DNA of 64,000 nucleotides from Rarobacter incanus (GTDB lineage Bacteria > Actinomycetota > Actinomycetes > Actinomycetales > Cellulomonadaceae), in assembly GCF_006715765.1 (NCBI RefSeq), contig NZ_VFNV01000001.1:1364001-1428000 (forward strand), read 5' to 3'. The notes beneath the pieces are model-generated. The model did no database searches and was not told where the DNA came from. It saw only the letters and a list, made by a program, of their open reading frames with translations. This document shows, in pieces, positions 8,348-16,557 of the stretch. Position 1 is the first letter of the stretch; every line of letters begins with the position of its first letter. The translations under genes were made by a program, and so were the position numbers.

Positions 8348-9796
8348 CTAGCGCGGGGCCCTACCGCTGCGGAACCACGCAACCGAACCCCAATCGCGGT
8401 CCGTGACCGTGCGGGCAAGCATCAAGCCAATGGCCAGGGCCAGAACGACAAAGGCGGCCTGGACGCCCCAGGCCATGGCCTCGAGCGTCTGGGAGTCGTT
8501 CAGGTAGTAGATGGCGCGGTACACCGCGGCACCCGGGACCATGATGACGACCGCGGGGACGCATAGGGTCAGCCGCGGCACCTTGATTCGCGGCGCAATG
8601 ATGTTTGCCAGGATTCCCACCAACAGCCCGCCTATACCAGCGGCCGCCTGCGCGATCATGCCCGCGTCGAACGCCTCGAGCCGCACGCTGTTGGCGATGG
8701 CCCCGATCAGTGCCGCCCACAGCGCCAACCGCACCGGGCTATTGAACAATATGGCGAATCCGAAAGCGGCCAGCGCCGAGGCGATGACCCGCAGCGCCAA
8801 AAGGAGCTGCCAGGGCATGTGTGGCAGCACGGATTCGTTGGGCGCTAAGCCGAATAATGCCGATACGACCCACACGCTGATCGCGGCGCACGTCAGCAGC
8901 ATCAGGGCGTAGGCAAGCCTTGATATGCCCGCGGTAAAGTCCATGCGGGACAGGTCCAATGCCGCCGTTATCAGCGGAAATCCGGGGACCAGGAACAGCA
9001 CCGCCGACACGTAGCCGCTGGCGTGCACATCCGCCAGCACCCCCGCGCTGTAGAGGCCCCTGGCCACCAGCAGGTACGCGCTCGCGGCGACCAGCCCCGC
9101 GAAGAGCGTCACCGCGAACTGGTTGAACCGGCGTTCCAGCATGACCCGCCGGACAATGTGCCCCAGCATCGCGGCGACGAAAACGATGGCGCATTCAATG
9201 GCGCCGCCCTTGTTCAGGAACGCGAACCCCGCGCATGCCAGGCCGGAAAACGCGCCGGATACGAAGGTTGAATACAGGTGGGGGCGGGCCTCGACCTCAT
9301 CGAGGAACTGATCGACTTCCTCAACCGTGGCGTCGGTGAGGTTGCTGGTGTAGTTTTCGAGTTCGACAATGCGGGCGGAATTGACGCCGATCCCGCGGCC
9401 CTGGACCACCTCGGTGCGGAAAATCTCACCCTTCCAGGCGGTGGCCGTAATGTCCGTGACGGACACCTGCGATTCGACGCGGTCCAGTCCCAGAGCCTTG
9501 GCGGTGTGATTCATCGCCGACCGCACGCGGTAGCTGCCGCACCCGGCGGCAAGCATCAGGCGGCCCGCGCGCAGCGCCGTGCTGGCCTGCCGGATCAACT
9601 GCACCGGTTCGAGCAGGTGCTCCTGTTCAGGTGCGGCCTGTGCTTGCCCGCATGGGCAGGCGGCGGGCGACTGCCCGGGCTCCGCCGTCGCGGGCGACTG
9701 CCCCGTCGTGGCGGCCGGTGTCGTGTCCCGCGCAGACAAGGAAGCCGCGGGGTCGGGCAGCGGATTATCCATGCTCATTGTTCGATTGTGGCCCAT
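8348..9796 (-). CDS. ThrE-family threonine/serine exporter
   Basis: This integral membrane protein of about 482 residues matches the ThrE family, which exports threonine and serine by proton exchange. The N-terminal cytoplasmic part (about 65-200, with RLMLAAGCGSYRVRSAM and WKGEIFRTEVVQGRG) corresponds to the PF06738 domain. The following ten or so hydrophobic segments include a second ThrE-like half (GALIGAIANS, VPGAAVYRAIYYL). The first 60 residues are an alanine/proline-rich tail. The start is uncertain: the ATG at 9796 has a GGGGG tract close before it, while 9778 or 9772 are alternatives. It is convergent with the dehydrogenase-like gene. Confidence 0.85.
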   Translation of the reverse strand: MGHNRTMSMDNPLPDPAASLSARDTTPAATTGQSPATAEPGQSPAACPCGQAQAAPEQEHLLEPVQLIRQASTALRAGRLMLAAGCGSYRVRSAMNHTAKALGLDRVESQVSVTDITATAWKGEIFRTEVVQGRGIGVNSARIVELENYTSNLTDATVEEVDQFLDEVEARPHLYSTFVSGAFSGLACAGFAFLNKGGAIECAIVFVAAMLGHIVRRVMLERRFNQFAVTLFAGLVAASAYLLVARGLYSAGVLADVHASGYVSAVLFLVPGFPLITAALDLSRMDFTAGISRLAYALMLLTCAAISVWVVSALFGLAPNESVLPHMPWQLLLALRVIASALAAFGFAILFNSPVRLALWAALIGAIANSVRLEAFDAGMIAQAAAGIGGLLVGILANIIAPRIKVPRLTLCVPAVVIMVPGAAVYRAIYYLNDSQTLEAMAWGVQAAFVVLALAIGLMLARTVTDRDWGSVAWFRSGRAPR

Positions 9797-9838
9797 GTTT
9801 GCCCCCGCGCGCACGGTCCTGGGTCCCGCATCCCCGGC

Positions 9839-10759
9839 TCACCACCCGTACACGCAGGCCGTCACGGTGACAGTGCCCGTCCCGCGCACGGCCGTAGTCC
9901 TCTTCGAGGTGACCGTGTAGGTGTTCGCGACGGGATTGTTGTGCGCGGGCGCCAACCCAATCGACCAATCATTCCCGCCGTCCCCGACGGACGGAACCCA
10001 CCCAACATAGTTGACGGTTTTACCCGCCCCCGTAATCCGCTGCTTGGCCGGGGTCATGTCTAGCGCGTACGTCCACCCGAAGTAGAAAGGGTTGGCGTCG
10101 GTATCGGTGACGGTGCCCGTTACAGTGACAACCAGGCACGCCTGAGTATCAGTCCAGGTACCGTGGGTTACCGCTATCGTTGTCCAGTTTGAATTACCCT
10201 GCGCCGGGACGGGCAGGCTGGAGCTACATATCTTGACGTTGATGGTTTGCGATGAGGTCAAGTACTTGTTGTTATATTCCGCGTTCCACGTCGATCCGCC
10301 GTTACTCACGCCCCTAAGGACTAGCGTGGTTGAATCGCCCGGTAGCGTCCCTATGGTCGTCTGCACCGGGCCCGGATTATAGAAACCGCCCGATCCGCTC
10401 ATTCCCGCAAAGGGCGGTTTAGTCAGGTCGGCGTGGACTTCCCATACTTCGGGAGTTGCGGACGTTCCGGTGACGTTGAATTGCACGCATCCTTCGTGGG
10501 AACTCTCGGGCGCAGCGGGCACCGTCCAGGCGCCGGGTCCGGTCTGCGTATTGGAGTTCCCCGGTTGCATCACGTCCGCCGCGCGAATCGTATCCCAGGT
10601 GCCTGCCGTAACCGGCGCCGCAAAATGGGCTTGATCGTTCCACGCCGCACTGGTCGTCCGCACACCCACAACGACGGCGACGATCGCGGCCAGCGCACTA
10701 AGCGAGATGACGATGGTGCGCCACGAGGGGATGCCGGTCGCGGGCCTGTTCGACCACAT
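9839..10759 (-). CDS. SipW-dependent exported protein (TasA/camelysin-like N-terminus)
   Basis: The 306-residue product starts with a single hydrophobic segment (about 16-34) followed by TTSAAWND, the cleavage-site pattern of proteins processed by SipW-type signal peptidases. The rest is a Thr/Ser/Asn-rich beta-type exported domain. Four cysteines (EGCVQF, VKICSS, TQACLV, VTACVYGW) could form disulphides. A GGAGGG site 9 nt before the ATG at 10759 fixes the start; the longer frame upstream overlaps the peptidase gene. It is the last gene of a three-gene operon with the signal peptidase and another SAAW protein. A role as a surface fibre or matrix component is inferred. Confidence 0.75.
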   Translation of the reverse strand: MWSNRPATGIPSWRTIVISLSALAAIVAVVVGVRTTSAAWNDQAHFAAPVTAGTWDTIRAADVMQPGNSNTQTGPGAWTVPAAPESSHEGCVQFNVTGTSATPEVWEVHADLTKPPFAGMSGSGGFYNPGPVQTTIGTLPGDSTTLVLRGVSNGGSTWNAEYNNKYLTSSQTINVKICSSSLPVPAQGNSNWTTIAVTHGTWTDTQACLVVTVTGTVTDTDANPFYFGWTYALDMTPAKQRITGAGKTVNYVGWVPSVGDGGNDWSIGLAPAHNNPVANTYTVTSKRTTAVRGTGTVTVTACVYGW

Positions 10760-10799
10760 GTCCTGCTCCCTCCGTCTCTTTTCACCGCGAATCGCTGCC

Positions 10800-11516
10800 T
10801 TACCTATCGTCGCACCGATCGGTTGCGCTAACCCGCCCTGCAGCCATATAGGCGACGAGGTCCCCGTCACCCCTTCCGCCAGCATATTCCGGCGCGCTGC
10901 GCGCCCCCGGCGCCGCCGCAGCGGCTCCGCGCATTGACGCCGTTAGCGCCTGGCCGGAACCGATGGCCGTTGCGGTCCCGTTGGGATCGGGGTCGGAGGA
11001 CTCGTTCTCACTGTCATCCTCATCGCGCGGGATCAACGAAAATGCGAGCATCGCAAGCAATGCTAAGACGGCTGGGGCAATGACGGACGAATGGGTGAGC
11101 GCCATGAACAACCTGCCCACCTGCGGGATGCGCAGCGCCGGCGTCCACGCGGTTTCGCCCGGGTAATAGGGCCCGCCGTCGGCGCTTTGATTTGCATCAC
11201 CCTTCATGGAAACCGCTATGGTGCCGTCGCCTTGCTTTTCGATGGCGACGATGCGGTGCGTGACCGTTTTGTCGATCACCGGAGTGTAAATCGAGGCCGT
11301 CTGGCCGACGTGCAGCTCTGTCGATGCGATGGGGCGGTCGATCAGCAGGTCCCCGACCTTGTATTCCGGGTCCATCGAACCCGATACGACGATGAGTGGC
11401 TTAATCAGCCCGACCGTGGTCGCTATCCACACCAGACCAAAAATCAAGCCCAAGGCGGCCACGACCCACAGCAGCCCGCTGCCGATCCGCCTTAGTACTG
11501 TGAACATTTCCATCAC
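10800..11516 (-). CDS. Signal peptidase I, ER/SipW type
   Basis: The 238-residue membrane protease cleaves signal peptides, here most likely those of the two flanking SAAW proteins. Transmembrane segments lie at about 12-35 and 150-170. The catalytic Ser is in VVSGSMDPEYKVGD (Ser47). The general base is His in TVTHRIVAI (His87) rather than Lys, as in ER-type and SipW enzymes, and KGDANQSADG provides the conserved Asp. The tail after 175 is acidic and then Ala/Gly-rich, longer than usual. The frame opens with GTG at 11516, followed directly by an ATG. Confidence 0.9.
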   Translation of the reverse strand: MMEMFTVLRRIGSGLLWVVAALGLIFGLVWIATTVGLIKPLIVVSGSMDPEYKVGDLLIDRPIASTELHVGQTASIYTPVIDKTVTHRIVAIEKQGDGTIAVSMKGDANQSADGGPYYPGETAWTPALRIPQVGRLFMALTHSSVIAPAVLALLAMLAFSLIPRDEDDSENESSDPDPNGTATAIGSGQALTASMRGAAAAAPGARSAPEYAGGRGDGDLVAYMAAGRVSATDRCDDR

Positions 11517-11528
11517 CGCCTTGTGCCT

Positions 11529-11569
11529 GGGCGGGGATAGGCGTCGATCATGATCGCCTATCCCCGCCC
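11529..11569. promoter_or_regulatory. Strong intercistronic hairpin between tasA-like gene and signal peptidase
   Basis: Fifteen-base perfectly paired arms (GGGCGGGGATAGGCG with its complement) enclose an 11-nt loop, between the first gene of the operon and the peptidase start. No T-run follows in the direction of transcription. It therefore looks more like a partial terminator or mRNA-stabilising stem, giving more structural protein than peptidase, than a full stop. Confidence 0.65.
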
Positions 11570-11661
11570 CTATGTCATCTTGTGTTGTGCTGCCCAGTTG
11601 CCGGGCGGGCGCGCTGCGCTGCCTATCGGCCCGCCCCTGTTAAGGCTGCAACGCGCCCCTA

Positions 11662-12204
11662 TTAGGACGAAGTGCCCGTGAAGTGGAGCGTGATCGTTCC
11701 GGCAGTCCCCTGATAGGTGTCGGGCCAGTTTGCGTCCGTTGTCAAGGTGACGGTGAACGAGGTTTCCGCGCCCGCTGCCAGAGTCGCGGACGCGGGGGCG
11801 CTGACGGTGACGTCGGCGGGGTCGGCCCCGGCGAAAATCGCACCACTCAAAGTGGGGTCGCTGGCACCGCCTGACAGGGTCACCGGCACGCTACCCGTGT
11901 TCTTGAGGTAAAGGGTCACCGACTTGTTGGCACCTTGGTTGATGTCCTTAAATGCTGTGGTCGGGATCGCCACTGCGCCACCCGATGTGTCAGCGTCGAT
12001 AAACCCGCTGCCCGTTTGCAGGCTGCCTTGCAGTTCGACGGTGGCAGCCTCAGCGTTGCCGGTGAACCATGCGTCGTCCGTCCACGCCGCGGACGTCATT
12101 GCAGCGCCGATTCCCAGAAGCGCTACCCCTGCTAATCCGAACTTTGCGATCGCCCTGCGCTTGCGGCGCCTCTCGCGGTCATTGGTCTTGTCATTGGCGT
12201 TCAT
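11662..12204 (-). CDS. TasA/CalY-like SipW-dependent exported protein
   Basis: This 180-residue protein has a basic N-terminus (DRERRRKRR), one hydrophobic segment at about 20-38 and the SipW-type site MTSAAWTDDA. The mature part is about 140 residues of Thr/Ala/Gly-rich beta sequence (KSVTLYLKNTGSVPVTL), the fold expected of TasA/camelysin matrix proteins. A strong GGGAGGGG site precedes the ATG at 12204. It leads the operon with the signal peptidase and the second SAAW protein. It probably forms or decorates extracellular fibres; that role is inferred from family and context. Confidence 0.8.
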   Translation of the reverse strand: MNANDKTNDRERRRKRRAIAKFGLAGVALLGIGAAMTSAAWTDDAWFTGNAEAATVELQGSLQTGSGFIDADTSGGAVAIPTTAFKDINQGANKSVTLYLKNTGSVPVTLSGGASDPTLSGAIFAGADPADVTVSAPASATLAAGAETSFTVTLTTDANWPDTYQGTAGTITLHFTGTSS

Positions 12205-12582
12205 TTTGACCCCTCCCGATCATAATTGGGCGCTGTAATGAGACAGGAGCCGCCCGCGCCTGCTGCGACACTAGTAGCCAATGTGACTCAACTCACGACT
12301 ATTGCGCGTTGTTCACTTCGCCTATTTCCATAGTCCATCGTCAGCATTGAGATGAAAAGTTTCGCTTAGGTGATTTCACCCCTGGACATCGTTGTCAGTT
12401 CGATTTGTCCGGTTGTTATAATCGCGAGTTGCGTTTCGCAACTTTTAAAGCGCGGTGGCCCAGGCTTTGGATTAACACGAGGCACCATACTGCCGCGCGT
12501 GTGCCCGGACGCAGCCGCTCAAACGGAACTGAATCACACTCACGGCATTAGCCGCGTCTGCCCATTCAATCCCAGGTGTTGA
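12205..12582. other. 378-bp intergenic region upstream of the SipW operon
   Basis: The region is AT-richer than its neighbours and should hold the SipW-operon promoter. On the plus strand TTGTCA (12392-12397) and TATAAT (12417-12422) are 19 bp apart, followed by a short stem AGTTGCG/CGCAACT with TTTT (about 12427-12446). That could give only a very short transcript. A 70-codon plus-strand frame here has no good support. Confidence 0.4.
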
Positions 12583-13257
12583 TCACTGGCCCGACGTGGG
12601 ATTCTGTGGCGTGACGGGCTCAGCGGTGGCGTTCGGTCCTTGATTCAGTTTCGGGTCGATGCACTCGCTCTGTGGGTCCACACCGAGTTGCTCCAACTGA
12701 TCGATCTTCTCCAAGATCAACAGACGCGGCTCCTCACCCTTCTCGCGGATACACCCCGCCAGAGCGGCCGCCTGGGGGCCGAATTCCTCTCTATACCCTT
12801 GCCACACAATACTCAGCGCGCCAAATTCACTTTCATAACATGCGTCGAATTTGGCATCCAGCGGCCCACCGTCAGACTCGGTCCGGTACTGGATGACTTG
12901 GTTCTCGTCGCCTGTGAACTCGAATTTCACCCCCGCCGCGTCGGCACAGGCCTTCAGGCGTTGGGCGGCCTTTTGGTATTCGTCGTAGGTGACTTCGCCA
13001 TCTGCTAGGGCTTCGAGTTGCTGTTCGGATAGTTGGACGCCCATATTTTCGGCTGCGGCTACTGGGTCGTAGGTGCTGTCCTTGCCTTGAACGACTGTGC
13101 CAGCCGCAGTCGGCATGGCCGTGGCATAGGTGGCCTCCGCACCCCCTCCAGCGGAACAAGCGCTGAGCATCGAAGGGCCAACGAGAAAGAGCGATACGAC
13201 GGCAAACCACTTGCCTGGGCGTGGGTGGGAGTGAGGGAAGGTGTCAGCGTGGACCAT
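12583..13257 (-). CDS. Secreted lipoprotein, tandem duplicate 1
   Basis: I do not recognise a named family. The 224-residue product has a signal sequence ending in the lipobox MLSAC and so is probably lipid-anchored outside the membrane. The rest is helical, acidic and soluble, with five conserved-looking Cys positions in both duplicates (KACADAAGVKFEF, DACYESEF, AGCIREKGEEP, SECIDPKLNQGP). The start at 13257 is set by TGGAG 8 nt before the ATG. It is about 70% identical by eye to the next gene, so the pair arose by tandem duplication. It is divergent from the small secreted protein and exporter, and may protect against or receive that product. That link is inference. Confidence 0.75.
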   Translation of the reverse strand: MVHADTFPHSHPRPGKWFAVVSLFLVGPSMLSACSAGGGAEATYATAMPTAAGTVVQGKDSTYDPVAAAENMGVQLSEQQLEALADGEVTYDEYQKAAQRLKACADAAGVKFEFTGDENQVIQYRTESDGGPLDAKFDACYESEFGALSIVWQGYREEFGPQAAALAGCIREKGEEPRLLILEKIDQLEQLGVDPQSECIDPKLNQGPNATAEPVTPQNPTSGQ

Positions 13258-13368
13258 GGCATTTACTCCATACGTTTTGAGTAATGAATCCTGAACCAAC
13301 CCAGGTTTGATGCCGTTTCCTTTTGAGTCGAAAGGACGGCGTCATGTCGAAGAAGAGGGAGCCCGTGC

Positions 13369-14013
13369 TCAGGGATTGGCGGTGGCGTTCGGTCCTTGGT
13401 TGAGTTTAGGGTCGATGCACTCGCTCTGTGGGTCCATGCCGAGTTGTTCCAATTGCTCGATCTTCTCCATAATCAGCAGACGCGGCTCCTCACCCTTCGC
13501 GCGGATACAGTCTGCGAGCACCGCGGCTTCTGGTCCCCAGTTCATCCGGTAGCCCTGCCACAGGTCGTCGAGTGCCGCGAATTGTGTGTCGTAGCAGTTG
13601 TTGAATTTCTTGTCGAAGGCTTCGTCGCCGGCCTCCACCTGGTATTGGATGACCTGGTTTTCTTCGCCCATGAACTCGAATTTCACCCCCGCCGCGTCGG
13701 CACAGGCCTTCATGCGTTGCGCGGCTTCTTGGTATTCGTCGTAGGTGACTTCGCCATCTGCTAGGGCTTCGAGTTGCTGTTCGGATAGTTGGATGCCCAT
13801 GTTGTTGGCCACGGCTACCGGGTCGTAGGTGTTGTCTTTGCCTTCAAGGACTGTGCCAGCCGCGGTCGGCATGGCCGTGGCATAGGTAGCCTCTGCACCC
13901 CCTCCAGCGGAGCAAGCACTGAGCATCAAAGGACCAACAAGAAGGAGGGTTACGGCGGCAAGCCACTTGCCTGGGCGTGGCAAGGAGTGAGGGTAGGCAA
14001 CAGAGCGAACCAT
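13369..14013 (-). CDS. Secreted lipoprotein, tandem duplicate 2
   Basis: This 214-residue protein has the same plan as its neighbour: an n-region SLPRPGKW, a lipobox MLSAC, then the shared block GAEATYATAMPTAAGTV and an acidic helical domain. The start at 14013 is preceded by the same TGGAGTAAATG context as the other copy, showing that the translation signal was duplicated too. Differences cluster in the central segment (EAGDEAFDKKFNNC versus ESDGGPLDAKFDAC), as if the two copies bind different partners. Its start faces the small secreted protein gene 117 bp away, giving a shared divergent promoter region. The function is unknown. Confidence 0.75.
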   Translation of the reverse strand: MVRSVAYPHSLPRPGKWLAAVTLLLVGPLMLSACSAGGGAEATYATAMPTAAGTVLEGKDNTYDPVAVANNMGIQLSEQQLEALADGEVTYDEYQEAAQRMKACADAAGVKFEFMGEENQVIQYQVEAGDEAFDKKFNNCYDTQFAALDDLWQGYRMNWGPEAAVLADCIRAKGEEPRLLIMEKIEQLEQLGMDPQSECIDPKLNQGPNATANP

Positions 14014-14074
14014 GTCATTTACTCCATACATCTTGAGTACTGAATCCTGTGAACCATGCTACCGTGGAAGCGGT

Positions 14075-14109
14075 TCTACAGATTGTAGACCTCAACACCG
14101 ATGGTGTTG
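14075..14109. promoter_or_regulatory. Two adjacent inverted repeats with GAT centres before the small secreted protein
   Basis: TCTACA-GAT-TGTAGA (14075-14089) and CAACACC-GAT-GGTGTTG (14093-14109) sit side by side in the divergent intergenic region, 22 nt before the start at 14131. The first could be an operator at the promoter. The second could also form an mRNA stem just above the AGGAG site. Confidence 0.5.
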
Positions 14110-14130
14110 ATCAGGATCAGGAGAAAATCG

Positions 14131-14514
14131 ATGCAACGACGCACGAGGCTTGCCACACTACTGGCAGCGCTGGTCATGATGGGTGCGGTATTGGGTGGGG
14201 CACCCGCGCAGGCAACCCAAACCATCAACGAGTTGTACTGCGGCACGGCCGGCATCTACGGTCAGTTCCAGGCGTGGAACAACAACTCCACACACAAGGC
14301 CGGTACGCAACACACCACAGGACCGACGTGTCCGCCATATAAGGTCAGGATCAAGTATGAAACCTCTGGGGGCGGCCAGACTTGGATGACCTGGAAATCG
14401 AGTGGGCCCACCGGTTTGAGCGTTGTACAAACCAGCACCGGAAATTACACGATTGTTCAAGCGCAACATAGCGTCCCGAAGAACGGTGCAACGTACACCG
14501 TTAACACGTACTGA
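14131..14514 (+). CDS. Small secreted two-cysteine protein, candidate bacteriocin or signal (lactococcin-972-like context)
   Basis: The 127-residue precursor has a classical signal peptide cleaved near residue 28 (APAQA). It leaves a mature protein of about 99 residues rich in Thr, Gly, Asn and Gln, with just two Cys (ELYCGTAG and GPTCPPYK), probably one disulphide. AGGAG lies 8 nt before the ATG at 14131; upstream in-frame codons lack a site. A perfect terminator follows. An adaptor, a 210-residue ATPase and a permease come next. This set and sizing resemble exporters of the lactococcin 972 group, although the mature sequence is not an obvious member. Bacteriocin or surface-signal roles are inferred from context and size only. 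Confidence 0.6.
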   Translation: MQRRTRLATLLAALVMMGAVLGGAPAQATQTINELYCGTAGIYGQFQAWNNNSTHKAGTQHTTGPTCPPYKVRIKYETSGGGQTWMTWKSSGPTGLSVVQTSTGNYTIVQAQHSVPKNGATYTVNTY

Positions 14515-14525
14515 GATGATGGGGT

Positions 14526-14559
14526 GTGGTGGGCCGCGTTATCGCGGCCCACCACTTTT
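14526..14559 (+). terminator. Rho-independent terminator after the small secreted protein
   Basis: A perfectly paired 13-bp stem (GTGGTGGGCCGCG) with a 4-nt loop is followed by TTTT, 11 bp after the stop codon. It separates the abundant small product from the exporter genes. Confidence 0.9.
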
Positions 14560-14672
14560 GTCAGTTCTCAGATCGCTCACTCGTAGGGGCGTTTGCTAGA
14601 TCCTGCAAGTTCAGGCTGTGTTACTCGTGTTCCGCCAAGAGGGCGGTTGGCGTGTGTAGACTCAGAATCTGA

Positions 14673-14706
14673 CCGGCTCTTGTAGGCCAGAAAGCCAAGA
14701 GGCCGG
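14673..14706 (+). promoter_or_regulatory. Leader hairpin upstream of the exporter operon
   Basis: CCGGCTCTTG pairs with CAAGAGGCCGG (one bulge) between a possible -10 (TAGACT near 14656) and the AAGGA site of the adaptor gene. It may be a 5'-UTR structure. Confidence 0.4.
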
Positions 14707-14761
14707 GCGCGCGACTGTCACCGTCGACATTCGTGCAATCCGAAGGTAAGGATGTGTCTTA

Positions 14762-15934
14762 ATGAGTAAGCATGAATCGTCGGGGCGGCAGGGTCGTGGG
14801 TGGTGGCGTTCTGCGTGGTTCGTGTTGCCGCTTGTCGTGGCGTGGTTGGTGCCGCTTGCGGTCCTGTATGTCGTTAATCCCGCAATTAGTCGGGCTGAGG
14901 AGCGCAGTGTTGCGGCTCCTCAACCCGAACTAGTGCCAGTCGGTTCGCGCTCCAACGACCTGCGCACTGAGGTTTCAGCCCTGGTGAGTTACGGGCGCGC
15001 GGCCACAGTGACAACGCGCGCGAGCGGATTGGTGACGTCCGTAGATGTGGCACCGGGTGACAAGGTTAAGCAGTGCCGGACGCTGTTTCGGGTGAACGCA
15101 CGCCCGGTCCTTGCGTATCGAGCCGATTCGCCCTTGTATCGCGATCTAGCGCTCAAAGACAAAGGAGCGGATGTGAAGGCACTTGCGACATACCTCGTAG
15201 CGTGCGGGGTCCTGAGCGATTCACATGTCTCAGATGAATACACCACCCAGATCGAGGCGGGAGTGAAAAAGCTCCAAAAGGATGTCCTCGCGGTCAAGGA
15301 CACGGGTGCTTTTTCACTCGATTACGTGGCCTTCATCCCCCGGGACGTGTCGATCGTGAAGTCCACTGCTTTGGTGGTCGGCCAGGAGGTGACCCCGGGC
15401 ACGGAAGTCGCAACGGTCAGCGGCCCGCCCGCAGCGATTTCGCTAGTGTCCCCAGATAGCGGTCAGGTAGTAACCCTTGATGAGACTCAAAGTTATGTTC
15501 TGCGGGTCGGTGACCAAAGTTTTGCTGTGACGAACGCGGTGATCCCGGAAGACCAGATCTCGTCCTTCTATAAGTTTTTGACAACAGCTGTCACAGACGG
15601 GCTAATGTCCACTCACCAACCTACGGATGATGGCAGCGGCAACGCCGCAGGCACAACGACCTCGCAGGAGTATTTCAACGGTGCATCCATCGGCGCTAAG
15701 CAGGTCACCGAAACCGGCGCGGTCCCTGCAACGGCTATCTACGCGAGCCTTAACGGGACAACCTGCGTCTTCACCTCTAGTGGTGGCGCGTCATATGACC
15801 CGATTCGTTTGGATTCGGTCTCGCTCATCCGCGGCGAATTAGGGAGCATCGGCGTACCCAAGGACCTCATTGGTCAGCAGGTGGTGCGTGATCCCAGTGC
15901 CCTGACCGAGCAGGTGTTGACGACATGCGGGTAG
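14762..15934 (+). CDS. HlyD/MacA-like adaptor with peptidoglycan-binding-like insert
   Basis: The 390-residue protein has one N-terminal membrane segment (about 17-42) and a large outside part. A lipoyl/HlyD-like beta region (LVTSVDVAPGDKVKQCRTLFRV) flanks a segment resembling PG_binding_1 (LALKDKGADVKALATYLVACGVL, about 127-175). It is probably the extracytoplasmic partner of the ATPase and permease encoded next, handling a secreted peptide in the wall zone. AAGGA precedes the ATG. The stop overlaps the ATPase start by 10 nt, showing an operon. The family assignment is by pattern and gene order. Confidence 0.75.
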   Translation: MSKHESSGRQGRGWWRSAWFVLPLVVAWLVPLAVLYVVNPAISRAEERSVAAPQPELVPVGSRSNDLRTEVSALVSYGRAATVTTRASGLVTSVDVAPGDKVKQCRTLFRVNARPVLAYRADSPLYRDLALKDKGADVKALATYLVACGVLSDSHVSDEYTTQIEAGVKKLQKDVLAVKDTGAFSLDYVAFIPRDVSIVKSTALVVGQEVTPGTEVATVSGPPAAISLVSPDSGQVVTLDETQSYVLRVGDQSFAVTNAVIPEDQISSFYKFLTTAVTDGLMSTHQPTDDGSGNAAGTTTSQEYFNGASIGAKQVTETGAVPATAIYASLNGTTCVFTSSGGASYDPIRLDSVSLIRGELGSIGVPKDLIGQQVVRDPSALTEQVLTTCG

Positions 15935-16557
15935 AGGTGCGGGGCGCGAGCCTGGGTTTTGGCAAACGCATTGTTTTCGAGGGCCTGGATGCCGATTTTC
16001 CGGACGGCAAGGTGACCGCTCTTGTGGGTCCGTCGGGGTCGGGTAAATCGTCCCTACTTGCGGCGATGGCCGGCTACATCAACCTCAAGGCGGGCACTAT
16101 CACTGGCGTCGATGAACGCGGTTCCGTGCCATTGGATGCGTCGATGGTCGCCTGGGTTCCCCAGGGGTCCAACGCATTGGGTGGACGCACTGCCCTTGAA
16201 AACGTCATGATCGGATCGCTCGCCGACGGCGCCCGCTGGAGCCAAGCAAAACGCGACGCCCTGCACGCGCTCGATCAGGTTGGGCTGAGTGATTTGGCGC
16301 ATAAGGTGGCTCGTTCACTATCGGGCGGGGAGTTGCAGCGGGTGAACTTTGCGCGCGCGCTGGCCACCCACAAACCTTTGGTTTTTGCCGACGAGCCCTC
16401 CGCATCCCTTGACGCGACAAATACCCGGCGGGTTGCCGAACTCCTTTTTGAACTACGCTCACGCGCAACCATCATTGTGGCGACCCACGATCCATTACTC
16501 GTGGAAGCCGCCGAACACGAGATCAACCTACGCCAGGACGTGCTCCATGCAGCGTGA
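15925..16557 (+). CDS. ABC transporter ATPase, MacB/lactococcin-972-exporter type
   Basis: The 210-residue ATPase powers the adaptor-permease pair. Walker A is GPSGSGKSS (35-43), the Q-loop region is WVPQGSNAL, the signature is SLSGGELQRV, Walker B is LVFADEPSASLD and the H-loop is VATHD. Its length is that of stand-alone MacB/LolD-type subunits, such as those exporting lactococcin 972-like bacteriocins. It overlaps both neighbours (10 nt upstream, 11 nt downstream), so translation of the three genes is coupled. Confidence 0.9.
   Translation: MRVEVRGASLGFGKRIVFEGLDADFPDGKVTALVGPSGSGKSSLLAAMAGYINLKAGTITGVDERGSVPLDASMVAWVPQGSNALGGRTALENVMIGSLADGARWSQAKRDALHALDQVGLSDLAHKVARSLSGGELQRVNFARALATHKPLVFADEPSASLDATNTRRVAELLFELRSRATIIVATHDPLLVEAAEHEINLRQDVLHAA

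Noticed and set aside
12392-12448. TTGTCA-19-TATAAT with a following hairpin as a small RNA gene
   Set aside because: The hairpin begins within a few bases of the expected transcript start, leaving almost no RNA.
12370-12582. A 70-codon plus-strand frame (MISPLDIVV..) in the SipW upstream region
   Set aside because: There is no ribosome-binding site or recognisable family, and the frame overlaps a promoter-like stretch.
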